Assembly (NCBI RefSeq): GCF_014648355.1
Contig: NZ_BMQY01000003.1
Span: 517,916 to 581,915, forward strand
Source: Couchioplanes azureus
Lineage (GTDB): Bacteria; Actinomycetota; Actinomycetes; Mycobacteriales; Micromonosporaceae
DNA: 64,000 nt
Direction of reading: 5' to 3'
The notes beneath the pieces are model-generated. The model saw nothing but the letters and a program-made list of their open reading frames with translations, was not told the DNA's origin and made no database searches. Positions 1-9,085 of this stretch are shown one piece after another; within the stretch, counting starts at the first letter, position 1; the number at the start of each line of letters is the position of its first letter. The position numbers were made by a program, and so were the translations under genes.

Positions 1-98
1 GAGGGGCCTGGCCGTCGAGACGAGACTGAATTTCACCTCGTGGCGCTGACCGGCATCGATTCGGCGGATTCTTGTTAAGGGCAGTTAATGTGGCGGCC

Positions 99-1544
99 AT
101 GAGTGATCCACTACGGTCCAGGTCCCACCGAGCCCCGTCGCGGCGATCCCTGCTCACGGCCGGTGCGGTCGGAGCTGGTGTGGTGGTGGCCGGGGCCGGC
201 GCGACGATGCTGGCCGGTGCCGGGATCTTCAGCAGAGGATCGGCCCGCTTCGTGCCGGTCGGTCCTCCCTCCGTCGTTCCGGCACTGACTCCGGCGTCCT
301 GGTCGCAGAACTTCCAGAAGGGCCATGGCTGGACCGCCATCGGCGGCAACGTCGGGAAGGCCATCCTCGACGACACCACCGAGTTCGTCCGCGGCACGCA
401 GTCCGCTTCGCTGACCACCGCCGGGAAGGCCGGCGAGGACGGGGGCAATACCGACCAGGCCAGCCTGGAGCGGCTGGGCGGCCCAGCGGTGAACCTGAAG
501 GGTAAGGCCGTGCGTCTGATCTTCAAGGTGTCGGACGTGAACAAGCTGCGCTGGATCAACTTCTCCGTCGGTACGTCCGGCCTGGCCAACGCCTTCCGGT
601 GGCGGGTGCACACGCACTCGAACACGCAGAACTGGGTGAAGTCTGGCGAGTGGGTGGCGATCACCTTGCAGTGGGGTGACCTCAGCAACTCCGACGGGGC
701 GTACAAGACTGATGCGGCCGGTGTGCCTTCGGTCCAGGCGGGGTTCACCGACATGCGGTTCTCGGTGATCGATGCCGGCAAGGGTCCGTGCACCGTCTGG
801 CTCCAGGCGGTCGAGATCGTCCCGGACACCAGATCCACCTATCCCAACGGGCTGGTGTCAATCACGTTCGACGACTCGTGGCAGGACGTTTTCACCAACG
901 GCCGACCGGCTATGGACAAATACGACCTTCCCGGAACCACGTACACGATCGCCGACCAGATCGACACGGGCGGCCGGTTCACGACGGACCAGCTGCGGGC
1001 GGTGCAGAACCTGTCCGGGTGGGAGGTGGCCGGGCACTCCTATCAAGGCGCCGTGCATGCCGCCCGCTACAGCGGGGTGACCGCCGAGGTGGTCGACAAA
1101 GACGCCGGCGCGCTGCGGGCGTGGATGCGGGAGAACGACTTCAACAGCGACTCGTTCGCCTATCCCGGCGGCCAGTTCGGGCAGACGACCGACGGCCACA
1201 GCGTCGAGGCGATCGTGCAGCGTCACTTCTCCACCGGCCGGTCGATCATCGCCGAGGACAACCGGGAATGCATCCAGCCGCCGATGCCGATGCGGCTGCG
1301 CTCGCTTACCGGCATCAGCTCCACAACGAAGGGGATGGCGAACCCGGACACCATGATCGGCCGGGGTGGTGTGCTCGACCGCGCCCAGTACGCCGGCGGC
1401 TGGCTCATCCTCTGCTTCCACCGGGTCGTCACGACGACACCGAGGAACAGCTCCGAGTGCCATCGGGACGACTTCGCGAAGATCATGCGGGAGATCAAGG
1501 TTCGGGGCATGGAAGTCCGTACGGTCGGCGAGGTCATGAGCTGA
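99..1544 (+). CDS. TAT-exported polysaccharide deacetylase (NodB/CE4 type)
   Basis: The 481-residue product starts with a twin-arginine signal (RRS followed by a hydrophobic alanine/glycine run), so it should be exported folded. Residues up to about 240 form a beta-rich region of carbohydrate-binding character. The second half has the NodB signatures in order: a TFDDSW motif with the paired aspartates, a GHSYQG histidine motif, FAYPGGQ and a late LCFHRV histidine motif. CE4 enzymes remove acetyl groups from chitin, peptidoglycan or xylan; the substrate here cannot be read from sequence. I chose the ATG at 99 over an in-frame TTG at 72 because the TAT signal begins just after it. It is monocistronic, facing the acetyltransferase gene convergently. 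Confidence 0.85.
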   Translation: MSDPLRSRSHRAPSRRSLLTAGAVGAGVVVAGAGATMLAGAGIFSRGSARFVPVGPPSVVPALTPASWSQNFQKGHGWTAIGGNVGKAILDDTTEFVRGTQSASLTTAGKAGEDGGNTDQASLERLGGPAVNLKGKAVRLIFKVSDVNKLRWINFSVGTSGLANAFRWRVHTHSNTQNWVKSGEWVAITLQWGDLSNSDGAYKTDAAGVPSVQAGFTDMRFSVIDAGKGPCTVWLQAVEIVPDTRSTYPNGLVSITFDDSWQDVFTNGRPAMDKYDLPGTTYTIADQIDTGGRFTTDQLRAVQNLSGWEVAGHSYQGAVHAARYSGVTAEVVDKDAGALRAWMRENDFNSDSFAYPGGQFGQTTDGHSVEAIVQRHFSTGRSIIAEDNRECIQPPMPMRLRSLTGISSTTKGMANPDTMIGRGGVLDRAQYAGGWLILCFHRVVTTTPRNSSECHRDDFAKIMREIKVRGMEVRTVGEVMS

Positions 1545-1702
1545 CCGGAGACGCCGCCGCGATCGGTGAGTTCGACAGCAGATAGCCGCTCTCGAGAGAT
1601 CCAATAGGTCAGGATCTCGCTTGGAGAGCCTGCGGGAGACGCGCGGGAGCTAGGGGCCGAGCCGGCTTTCCAGATGCGAAATCAGTAGCGACACGTCAGA
1701 CC

Positions 1703-2269
1703 TCAGGAGGTTGCACCAGACGCCGGCTTCAGGCGCCTTCGCTCGACCACGCTTGTCGCCGTCACCACACTCATCGGCGGCACGTCCTTCGCGACGACGG
1801 CGCCCGCGCCGACGACCGAGCCTCGACCGATGGTCACTCCGGGGGTGACCGTGACCGTGGCGCCGATCCACACATCGTCCTCGATGACGATCGGCGCATG
1901 CGTGATGAAGTCGTACCGCTCGTCGAGCTCGACCGGGTGCCCGGCGGTGCTCAGAGTCACCCGGGGACCGATCAGGACGCGGTCACCGATGGTGATGCCC
2001 CCGTAGTCGAGGAAGAAGCATCCCTGGTTGATGAACACGCGCTCTCCGAACGACGCCCCGAGCCCGTAGTCGCAGTAGAACGGCGGCAGGACGGACAGAG
2101 AGTCAGGGATCGGCTTACCGAAGATCTCGGCCAGCACGGTCCTGCGCGCGTCGAGGTCGTCGAACGGCAGCGCGTTGAGGCGCGAGGTCAGGGTCATGAC
2201 CAGTGGCACCCGCTCCGCGAAGGCTCGTGACTCGGGCGTCCGTGTTCGCAGGCGTTGCTCGTTGCGCAC
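1703..2269 (-). CDS. Hexapeptide-repeat sugar O-acetyltransferase (maltose/galactoside type)
   Basis: About 188 residues from a GTG at 2267-2269; an ATG at 2195-2197 is an alternative start but would remove the N-terminal helices typical of this family. The left-handed beta-helix repeats are evident (ITIGDRVLIG, IVIEDDVWIG, VTIGRGSVVG), and the AGHP motif holds the catalytic histidine. These enzymes move acetyl from acetyl-CoA to the hydroxyl of a sugar or similar acceptor in the cytoplasm. No ribosome binding site supports either start, so the N-terminus is uncertain. It stands alone; no sugar uptake genes lie next to it. Confidence 0.8.
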   Translation of the reverse strand: MRNEQRLRTRTPESRAFAERVPLVMTLTSRLNALPFDDLDARRTVLAEIFGKPIPDSLSVLPPFYCDYGLGASFGERVFINQGCFFLDYGGITIGDRVLIGPRVTLSTAGHPVELDERYDFITHAPIVIEDDVWIGATVTVTPGVTIGRGSVVGAGAVVAKDVPPMSVVTATSVVERRRLKPASGATS

Positions 2270-2450
2270 GAGGCGATGCTGACACACCGAGCCGGAGACC
2301 GGAAGACAGGGCCCGTCTCCCGGATCCCGGCCACCCAATACACACGACCGTCCAAAGGGGAACCTCGAAGGCTTCAGGTTCCGCGCTTTCGCCGTTCCTT
2401 GCAAGGCTTCGATCGCTCACTTCTTACGACTCGTCCATTCAGGGGGGACA

Positions 2451-2843
2451 ATGCGACTTCGGCTCGGCGCACGGCGCCTGGCAACCGGGCTTGCCGGTTT
2501 GGGTGTGCTCTTCTCCATCGGCGCCGTCACGGCCACTCCGGCGGCCGCCAGCTTCTGGAACTGCCCGGACGGCTCCTCGTGCTACTACGAGCACGAGTAC
2601 GGCGGAGGCCGTATGTGGAGGGCCCCGAGCTGCGGGTTCTTCAACCTCGGCGACCCGAACGTGGTGAATCCGGTGTTCAACGACAGGATCACCTCGATCA
2701 ACAACGCGGGCAACGGCGACATCGACCTCTACAACTGGGAGGGCCGCTGGGTCCACCTGGGTACGGTGAAGAAGGGGTACTGGGTCGGCCGGCTCGACGG
2801 CGGCACCAACGACAAGGTCGACGCGATCCAGATCGCCTGCTGA
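2451..2843 (+). CDS. Secreted peptidase inhibitor, family I36-like
   Basis: A 130-residue protein with a Sec signal peptide ending at an AAAS-type site near residue 34. The mature part is about 95 residues with four cysteines and aromatic/glycine spacing (CYYEHEYGGG) typical of the I36 peptidase-inhibitor family, whose characterised member SMPI inhibits metalloproteinases and adopts a beta/gamma-crystallin-like fold. A run of G just before the ATG provides a strong ribosome binding site. Several secreted peptidases are encoded within 55 kb, so protection against self-digestion is a reasonable inference; no partner is shown by the sequence. A strong hairpin terminator follows. Confidence 0.8.
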   Translation: MRLRLGARRLATGLAGLGVLFSIGAVTATPAAASFWNCPDGSSCYYEHEYGGGRMWRAPSCGFFNLGDPNVVNPVFNDRITSINNAGNGDIDLYNWEGRWVHLGTVKKGYWVGRLDGGTNDKVDAIQIAC

Positions 2844-2860
2844 TCCACCCGCTGCACCTG

Positions 2861-2926
2861 GCGCCCCGTCCCGGGCCGAGGAGGCGGACCTGGTCCGGTC
2901 CCGCTCCTCTGCCCGGGGCGGGGCGC
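2861..2926 (+). terminator. Long GC-rich hairpin downstream of the inhibitor gene
   Basis: A 16-bp outer stem (GCGCCCCGTCCCGGGC pairing with the segment ending at 2926, one G-T wobble) encloses an inner stem built from GAGGAG/CTCCTC. It is followed by TTT. Position and shape fit a transcription terminator for the inhibitor gene. Confidence 0.75.
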
Positions 2927-3346
2927 TTTGCCGGCCCGGAGACCCCCTGGCTCACCGCCACGACGCGGCCACGGGAGTGCAACGGCCGGCCGTCGAGGAA
3001 TGGGGCGCACGGGCACACCACGAGACCCCCGCGGACAGGGCACACCGCGACACCCCCGCAGCGCGGTATGACGGATCACTCGGCGACGTTTTTCCTGCTA
3101 CCGCCGTCGATCCCTGCCGGTGCGGAACCGGCCGAGTGGTACCCGCAGGCGGATTGTGTTTAGATCACGCGGCCATAGCGGAGTCCATCAACGTCTCGGC
3201 TCCGGATCCGGGCTCACCACGGGGGACCACATGAACCTTCACGCCGGCTGACGACCGCCGCCGACTCCTGACTCTTCCTTGCCCGCGTCCGCGCTCCTCG
3301 CGCGTGCGCCGCTTCGACGTGCTCGAATTCTCCGAATGGATCCTCT
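2927..3346. other. Non-coding gap upstream of the toxin gene
   Basis: No convincing gene lies between the inhibitor terminator and the toxin gene. Short open frames here lack codon bias and ribosome binding sites. A degenerate repeated phrase (GCACACC followed by CG-rich text and CCCCCGC) occurs twice at about 3012-3060. The toxin promoter probably lies in the AT-richer stretch near 3150-3180, but I could not define -35 and -10 boxes with confidence. Confidence 0.5.
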
Positions 3347-6300
3347 GTGGTGAACCCACTGTCGCGCGCACGCGCGCTCCTGGTCTCGTTGCTCGCCCTG
3401 CTCCTCGTCGTCTCCGGGCTGCACGCGCCCCCGGCCTCCGCCGCACCCGCCGCCGACGCGCGGCGGCAGCTCGCCAAGTTGCTGGAGGGCGACCAGCCGA
3501 TTCCGGTACCGCCGCTGGTCACCCAGCCCTGGGACGGTACGACCGGCCTGGACGTCACCGCGGAACGGTGGCGCAAGGCCGTCTCCGATGTCGCCCAGCT
3601 GTCGCCCGAGACGGAGGTCCGTCAGGCGGCGCTGGCCGCGCTGGCCACCGGTGACAACCAGAAGATCCAGCAGTTCGCCACGGTCGAGAAGCGCCAGCTC
3701 GAGACGCAGGTCGCCGCCCGCAAGAAGCAGCAGGCCGCGGACAACCTGACGAAGATCAAGGCGATGAAGGGCACCGGCGGTGCCTACTTCAACGCCGAGG
3801 TGGACCGGGTCCTCGCCGGCACCGACAGCGACCGCGAGGCGTTTCTCGCGTACGGCGCCGACATCGTCCGCGCCCGCGACGAGAAGGTCGCCGGCGACGC
3901 ACGGGCGCGGGCCGCGCAGCTCCGGGAGCGGCTCCGGGTCTTCGCCGGTGCCGCGCCCGCGGAGTCGCAGGTGCGGGCCGCCGCCGAGCTCGCGCTGGCC
4001 GGGGACGACGCGGCCGTCGCCGCGTTCTGGGAGACCGGGTACGTCACCGCGGCCAAGGCCGACGCCGCGGCCCGCGAGCAGTACCTGCAGAGCCTGGAGG
4101 CCCGCAACAAGGCGGCCGAGGACCTGTCGGAGCTCGCCCAGCGCGCCAAGCGGGCGTCGCAGGCACGGACGAGGCTGCTCGCCGCCCACGGTGACGCGGT
4201 GCGGGAGCTGCAGCGGGCCGCGAACTCGATGGCCGGCGCCGCGAACGCCGCCCGGAACGCCGAACGCGTCCTGGCCGGTACGGGCACCACGGCCGCCAAG
4301 GCCACCGAGCTGGACGCGGCGAAGGCGCAGACCGCCAACGACGTGCGGGCCGCCCAGCAGGCCGCCGAGCGGGCGGGCGCGGCTGCGGCGATCGCCAACA
4401 CCGCCGCCGACGACCTGATCGAGACCGGGCTGACGTACGGCGCCGAGTGGTCGCTGATCGTCAACGGCATGAGCGCCGCCGTGGTCGCCGCGCACGGCGC
4501 CGCCACGACCGCGGGGCACGCGATCGACGCGACCATCGCCACCAACAACGCGCAGGGTGCCCAGGCCCGGGCCGAGGCGCACGCCCAGCAGGCCGTCAAG
4601 TGGCGCCAGCACGCCGAGGAGCACGCCAAGGCCGCGGCGAGGCTCGCCGACGCCGCCAAGCACCAGGCCGAGGCCGCCAAGACGGCCGCGGCGCGCGCCA
4701 AGAAGGCCCGCGAGCAGGCGCAGGCCGCCGAGGCCGAGGCCTGGGCCGCCGCGGAGCGCACCCGCCAGCAGCGGCAGATCGCCGAGGCGCAGGCCGCGGA
4801 GGCCAAGCGGCAGCGGCAGATCGCCGAGGCCGAGCGCGCCGAGGCCGAGCGGCAGCGCGGCATCGCCGAGCAGCAGGCGGCCGTGGCCAGGTCCCAGCGG
4901 GCGGCGGCGGAGGCCCAGGCGGCCACCGCGCGGGCCGCCCGGCAGCGCGCCGAAGCGGCCGACCAGGCCGCCGGCGCCGCCGCGGGCCGGGCGTGGGAGC
5001 AGGAGGGCCGGGCTCGCGTCGCCCGCGACGAGGCCGTCGCGGCCGAGCGCGCGGAGCAGAGCGCGAAGGCCAGGGCGGCCGCCATGCGCGCGAGCGTGGC
5101 CAGCGCCGGCACCGAGACCGAACGGCAGGAGGCGCAGCGGCAGGCCGATCAGGCCGGCGTCGAGGCCGGCACGGCCGGCACGGCCGCGCGGTCGGCACGG
5201 TCGGCGGCCAACGGTGCGACCAGCGCCGCGGCGAACGCGCGCGCCGCGGCGAACCGGGCCCAGCAGGCCGCCGAGCGGGCCTTCGCGGCCGCGGAGGCCG
5301 CCGAGGCGGCCGCGAAGGCCGCCGACGCCGCGGCGGACAAGGCCGAGGCCGGCGCCCGGCAGACCCACGCCGCACGGCTGCGGGCGGACGCGAAGGCGGC
5401 GGAGGCCACCGCGCAGGAGGTCAAGGCCGCCCGGGCCGCCCAGTCGGCGGTGAGCCTGGCGGAACAGGCCGCGGACGAGTCCGTACGGTCGCTGTGGGCC
5501 GCCAACCGCACCAAGGACGAGGCCGAGGCGGCGACGACCGAGGCGGTCGCCGCGGCGGCACAGGCGGACATCGCGGTGAACGCCGCGGCCGCGGCGCGGC
5601 AGTCGTCGGCGGGCATCGCCGAGCCGGCCAACACGGCCATCGGCATGGTCTCGCCGTTCACCGGAAGCGACATCGACGCCGACTTCGTCAAGCTCGTCGC
5701 CGAGCAGGCCGCGTCCATCGGCCAGGAGCAGGCGGCGGCCGCGGCCCGGCGCGCCACCGAGGCGCTCACCGCGGCGCAGCGCGCGCAGGAGGCGGCGAAC
5801 ACGGCGAACGCACAAGTCAAGCCGGCGTTCAACGCCGCCGCGCAGGCCGCCCGGTCGGCGGCGGACGCGGCCGCGTCCGCCGCCGAGGCCAAGAAGGCGG
5901 CGGCGCAGGCGGCCGCCGACGGGGCAGCCGCCCGTTCCGCCGCGGCCAGCGCGGGCCGGGCGGACGCCCAGGCCCGGGCCGACGCGATCGCGGCCCGCAA
6001 GGCCGCGAACGAGGCGGCCAACGACGCGGCCATCGCCGGGCAGGCCGCCCAGGCGGCGCAGGCCGCGGCCAACGCCGCGGCGTCCGCGGCGACGGCCGCC
6101 GAGAAGGACGCCGCCGCGGCCCAGGGCGCGGCGACCCAGGCGGAGGCCGACGCCGCAGCGGCGGAGCTGGCGGCCTCGAGCGCTCAGGAGTACGCGGACT
6201 CGGCCCAGCTCGCCGCCAACAACGCGGTACAGCTCGCCGCCGAGGCGCAGAAGGCCGCCGAACGCGCCGAGGAGGCGGACCGCAAGCGGGCCGCCGACGC

Positions 6301-7567
6301 CCTCGCCAACGGGGTCGCCGACACCGGCGGCCTGCCGCAGGGCGAGGCCGAGAAGGCTCTGCTCGACTCGCTCACCCCGGAGGAGCGCGCGGAGTACCTC
6401 AAGGCGAAGGAGGAGGCCAGCAAGGGCCTGATCGACTTCCTCAAGGAGAACGCCTGGGAGCTGTTCGAGGAGCTGTCCGGCATCGGTGACATCAAGAAGT
6501 GCGTCTCCGAGGGCAACGTCGAGGCCTGCCTCTGGACGCTCGTCGGGATGCTCCCGGTCGGCAAGATCTTCGGCGCCACGGCCAAGCTGGCCAAGCTCGC
6601 ACCGAAGGTCCTCAGGTTCCTCGACGGCCTCAAGGCCGCCCGCAGGAAGGTCGAGGACTTCATCTCCTCGGTACGGCACCGCAACGGTTGCCCGGTCAAC
6701 CTCGCGCCGAACAGTTTCGTCCCGGGCACGCCCGTCCTGCTGTCCGACGGGTCCCGCAAACCGATCGAGGACGTACGCATCGGGGACATGGTCCTGGCCA
6801 CCGACCCGGTGACCGGGGCGACCGAGCCGGAGCGGGTCGTCGACACCATCACCCGGACCGGCGACAAGGTGCTCGTCGACCTGACCGTGGACACGGACGG
6901 CGCCGCGGGCGACGAGAGCGCGACCATCACCGCCACCGACAACCACCCGTTCTGGGCGCCCAACCTGGCCGAGTGGCTCGACGCGGGCAAGATCATCCCC
7001 GGTGTCCAGCTGCTGACCGCGTCAGGGCAGCGCGTGCGGGTCGAGGCCGTCCGGTCGCGTGAGCAGCGGGCAACGGTGCACAACCTGACGGTCGCCAACC
7101 TGCACACGTACTACGTGGCGGCGGACGACCTGGCGGTCCTGGTGCACAACGTCACCCCGATCCCCTGCGGGACCAGGGCGAACTTCCCCACGGGCGACAC
7201 CATTCCGGTCCGCAAGCCGGCGGGCGTCGGAAACGCCGCGGGCAAGCACAACTACCGGGAGAACTTCTTCTCGCAGAACGCGGAGACCGGTGCACTCCGC
7301 GGCAAGGTGGTGGTGCACCACGCGGTGGAGAAGGACATCGTGAACCGGTACCCGGGTCTGTTCACCGCCGATGAGCTGCACTCCGCGGAGAACCTCCGCG
7401 GCATTCCGAAGGGTGCTATCAACAGCAACATCCATCTGAGTGCCATCCGGCTCTCCTGGAACGCCTTCTACAAGGCGCATCCGAACCCCACCAAGCAGGA
7501 GGTGCTCGACCACGCCACGAAGGTCGACGACCTGCTGGGGCAGTGGTTCGAGCCGAGGATCAGGTGA
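3347..7567 (+). CDS. Secreted polymorphic toxin: alanine-rich coiled-coil stalk, Hint domain, nuclease-like tip
   Basis: 1,406 residues. A Sec signal (hydrophobic LLVSLLALLLVVSG, then an AxA site) is followed by a very long Ala/Glu/Lys/Arg-rich helical stalk to about residue 1050. Residues about 1112-1268 form a pretoxin Hint domain: Cys-Pro-Val near the start, NSFVPGTPVLLSDG, TDNHPFWAP, and a terminal VHN, the usual self-cleavage end. The last 138 residues are the variable toxin: HH at 1324-1325, LHSAENLRGIPKG, then NSNIHLSAIRLSWNAFY with N1361 and H1363. This His/Asn/His layout is that of HNH/AHH-type treble-clef nucleases, so DNA or RNA cleavage is inferred. The start is a GTG pair at 3347/3350. 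An immunity candidate begins 34 bp downstream. Confidence 0.82.
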   Translation: MVNPLSRARALLVSLLALLLVVSGLHAPPASAAPAADARRQLAKLLEGDQPIPVPPLVTQPWDGTTGLDVTAERWRKAVSDVAQLSPETEVRQAALAALATGDNQKIQQFATVEKRQLETQVAARKKQQAADNLTKIKAMKGTGGAYFNAEVDRVLAGTDSDREAFLAYGADIVRARDEKVAGDARARAAQLRERLRVFAGAAPAESQVRAAAELALAGDDAAVAAFWETGYVTAAKADAAAREQYLQSLEARNKAAEDLSELAQRAKRASQARTRLLAAHGDAVRELQRAANSMAGAANAARNAERVLAGTGTTAAKATELDAAKAQTANDVRAAQQAAERAGAAAAIANTAADDLIETGLTYGAEWSLIVNGMSAAVVAAHGAATTAGHAIDATIATNNAQGAQARAEAHAQQAVKWRQHAEEHAKAAARLADAAKHQAEAAKTAAARAKKAREQAQAAEAEAWAAAERTRQQRQIAEAQAAEAKRQRQIAEAERAEAERQRGIAEQQAAVARSQRAAAEAQAATARAARQRAEAADQAAGAAAGRAWEQEGRARVARDEAVAAERAEQSAKARAAAMRASVASAGTETERQEAQRQADQAGVEAGTAGTAARSARSAANGATSAAANARAAANRAQQAAERAFAAAEAAEAAAKAADAAADKAEAGARQTHAARLRADAKAAEATAQEVKAARAAQSAVSLAEQAADESVRSLWAANRTKDEAEAATTEAVAAAAQADIAVNAAAAARQSSAGIAEPANTAIGMVSPFTGSDIDADFVKLVAEQAASIGQEQAAAAARRATEALTAAQRAQEAANTANAQVKPAFNAAAQAARSAADAAASAAEAKKAAAQAAADGAAARSAAASAGRADAQARADAIAARKAANEAANDAAIAGQAAQAAQAAANAAASAATAAEKDAAAAQGAATQAEADAAAAELAASSAQEYADSAQLAANNAVQLAAEAQKAAERAEEADRKRAADALANGVADTGGLPQGEAEKALLDSLTPEERAEYLKAKEEASKGLIDFLKENAWELFEELSGIGDIKKCVSEGNVEACLWTLVGMLPVGKIFGATAKLAKLAPKVLRFLDGLKAARRKVEDFISSVRHRNGCPVNLAPNSFVPGTPVLLSDGSRKPIEDVRIGDMVLATDPVTGATEPERVVDTITRTGDKVLVDLTVDTDGAAGDESATITATDNHPFWAPNLAEWLDAGKIIPGVQLLTASGQRVRVEAVRSREQRATVHNLTVANLHTYYVAADDLAVLVHNVTPIPCGTRANFPTGDTIPVRKPAGVGNAAGKHNYRENFFSQNAETGALRGKVVVHHAVEKDIVNRYPGLFTADELHSAENLRGIPKGAINSNIHLSAIRLSWNAFYKAHPNPTKQEVLDHATKVDDLLGQWFEPRIR

Positions 7568-7589
7568 CGGCGGTGCGATCGAGGTCAGG

Positions 7590-7595
7590 TAGGTT
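7590..7595 (+). promoter_or_regulatory. -10 box (TAGGTT) for leaderless immunity transcript
   Basis: TAGGTT lies exactly six bases before the ATG of the immunity gene, the spacing expected when transcription starts at the start codon. This would let immunity be made independently of the toxin. Confidence 0.5.
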
Positions 7596-7601
7596 CGAGC
7601 C

Positions 7602-8012
7602 ATGAGTACCGACGAGCCGAACGGCGGACCACGCCGATACGAGATAGATCCGGACCCGGCCTGGGACCTGTCCGACGTGCAGGACGGCGTGCTCACCGTC
7701 GAACTGTCCTGGGTGCCCGACTCGCTGGCCGGCCGCCCGCCGGCGCTGGTGGCGAGCCCCGAGCTGGTCGCGGCTCTGTCGGCCGAAGGGCTCACGGGTT
7801 ACACGACCGGTGCGGCGCGCGCCTCGTTCGACGAGGACTCGCCGGCCGCCGAGGAGGGTGTGGCCGTGCCTGAGCTGGTTCGCCTCATCGTCGGTGACGA
7901 TCCGGCGGCCGACTTCTTCTACGAGCGCAGCCAGGGTCTGGTCGTCTCGGAGCGGGCGCTCGCGCTGCTCCAGGCCCAGTGCCGGAACCTGACGGTGACG
8001 CCGGTCGGCTGA
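7602..8012 (+). CDS. Probable immunity protein for the adjacent toxin
   Basis: A 136-residue acidic, cytosolic protein with no signal peptide or membrane segment. Its position 34 bp after a Hint-type toxin gene on the same strand is the standard place for the cognate immunity gene. The pattern DFFYERSQGLVVSERALALL near the C-terminus resembles the Imm11-like (DUF1629) immunity group, but that assignment is from recall of the family pattern and is not secure. A leaderless promoter lies immediately upstream. The function is inferred mainly from context. Confidence 0.6.
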   Translation: MSTDEPNGGPRRYEIDPDPAWDLSDVQDGVLTVELSWVPDSLAGRPPALVASPELVAALSAEGLTGYTTGAARASFDEDSPAAEEGVAVPELVRLIVGDDPAADFFYERSQGLVVSERALALLQAQCRNLTVTPVG

Positions 8013-8028
8013 GGCGGAACGTCGTGAC

Positions 8029-8057
8029 GCGGCCCGGGGTGACGAACTCCGGGCCGC
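8029..8057. terminator. Bidirectional hairpin between convergent genes
   Basis: A perfect 9-bp stem GCGGCCCGG/CCGGGCCGC with an 11-base loop sits between the convergent stop codons at 8012 and 8068. It probably ends transcription from both sides. Confidence 0.65.
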
Positions 8058-8067
8058 GCCGTCTCGG

Positions 8068-8370
8068 CTATCGGGAGATCTTTGCGGCGGGGATCAGCAG
8101 GCCGCGCAGGTCGAACTCCTCGACCGCCGGGGCGGCCAGGGGGAAGTCGCCCTGGGAAAGCTCGGCCACCACCGTGTTGACGAATTCGGTGTAGCGCTCG
8201 AACTGCTCCCGCGACTCCCACACCTCGATGACCTCGAAGCCGCGCTTGGTGGCGCGGCCGATGTGGACCAGAAGGCCTTCGACCGCACCTTCCGTACGCC
8301 GCAGAAGCTCGGCGTGGATCGCGTCGTACAGCTCGGCCGGGGCGGGAACCTCCGTCGCCACTGCGTACAT
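8068..8370 (-). CDS. Small dimeric alpha-beta barrel-like protein (monooxygenase-fold), function unknown
   Basis: A 100-residue protein starting MYAVATEVPAPAELYDAIHA. Its segments LLVHIGRATKRGFEVIEVWE and FERYTEFVNTVVAEL match the pattern of small dimeric alpha/beta-barrel proteins (antibiotic-biosynthesis-monooxygenase/stress-responsive type). No catalytic residue can be assigned. The ATG at 8370 is chosen because the longer open frame upstream loses protein-like composition. The gene stands alone, facing the immunity gene convergently, and its substrate is unknown. Confidence 0.65.
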   Translation of the reverse strand: MYAVATEVPAPAELYDAIHAELLRRTEGAVEGLLVHIGRATKRGFEVIEVWESREQFERYTEFVNTVVAELSQGDFPLAAPAVEEFDLRGLLIPAAKISR

Positions 8371-8635
8371 GACCTGCACCCCTCCCGGCGTCACGATGTG
8401 CCCGGCTCGATGATGACCCTGGACATGACGTGACCCACAGCCGTCTGTCGGCCAACCGACGATGTGCTTGCGTGCCGTACACTTCTGCCCGGCTGCAATC
8501 CCGGTGCTGCACAGACGGGCGACCGGGCGCCGGACACCGGGAGTTTCCGTCGCTCGCGCCCGTACCAAATCCTCGGCCGCTTCTTGAGCTGCGGTTTTCT
8601 GGACCCGGGCGGTCATTCGTGATTGTCTCGGCGGC

Positions 8636-9085
8636 ATGAGGTTTCGCGCGGAGCTGCTGGCGACCGGTGGCACGACGACCGGCTTCCAGGTGGATGACGC
8701 GGTTGTCGCCGGGCTGGGCGGGGGTGGCCGCCCCAAGGTGGTGGCCTCCGTCAACGGCCATCGATGGCGCGGTTCCATCGCGAGGATGGGCGGCAGCTAC
8801 TGGCTCGGTGTCAGTGCCGAGCGGCGCGGGCAGGCCGGCATCGCCGCGGGCGACGTGCTGGACGTCGACGTCGAGCTGGACACGGCGGTCCGGGAGGTCG
8901 AGGTCCCGGCCGATCTCGCCGCCGCCCTCGAGGCGTCACCCGAGGCGAAGGCTTGCTGGGACGGTCTTTCCCACAGCAACCGGAAGTGGCACGTCCTGCA
9001 GGTCACCGGGGCCAAGACGGCACCGACCCGGGAGCGGCGGATCGCCCGGTCGGTGGCGATGCTCGCCGAGGGCCGGGCGCGTTAG
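8636..9085 (+). CDS. DUF1905/YdeI-like protein
   Basis: 149 residues in two parts. The first ~95 form a DUF1905 beta-barrel-type domain (VNGHRWRGSIARMGGSYWLG, then AGIAAGDVLDVDVELD). The rest, with WDGLSHSNRKWHVLQV and a basic helix with RRIARSV, is the YdeI/OmpD-associated region. Family members have been linked to stress or bacteriocin tolerance, but the molecular role is unknown. Its stop codon overlaps that of the convergent lipoprotein gene, the two stops sharing bases 9083-9084. Confidence 0.75.
   Translation: MRFRAELLATGGTTTGFQVDDAVVAGLGGGGRPKVVASVNGHRWRGSIARMGGSYWLGVSAERRGQAGIAAGDVLDVDVELDTAVREVEVPADLAAALEASPEAKACWDGLSHSNRKWHVLQVTGAKTAPTRERRIARSVAMLAEGRAR

Noticed and set aside
1-98. 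Possible promoter or end of a gene at the left edge
   Set aside because: CATCGAT and TTGTTA/TTAATG phrases are present but no convincing promoter or coding frame can be defined in so short a stretch.
2255-3163. Plus-strand 302-codon frame over the inhibitor gene
   Set aside because: It is out of frame with the inhibitor, Arg/Pro-rich and crosses the strong terminator.
3239-6946. A 1,235-codon open frame on the minus strand opposite the toxin gene
   Set aside because: It is the antisense shadow of the alanine-rich stalk; its product is Gly/Leu/Arg low complexity with no domain, while the plus strand has a signal peptide and Hint domain.
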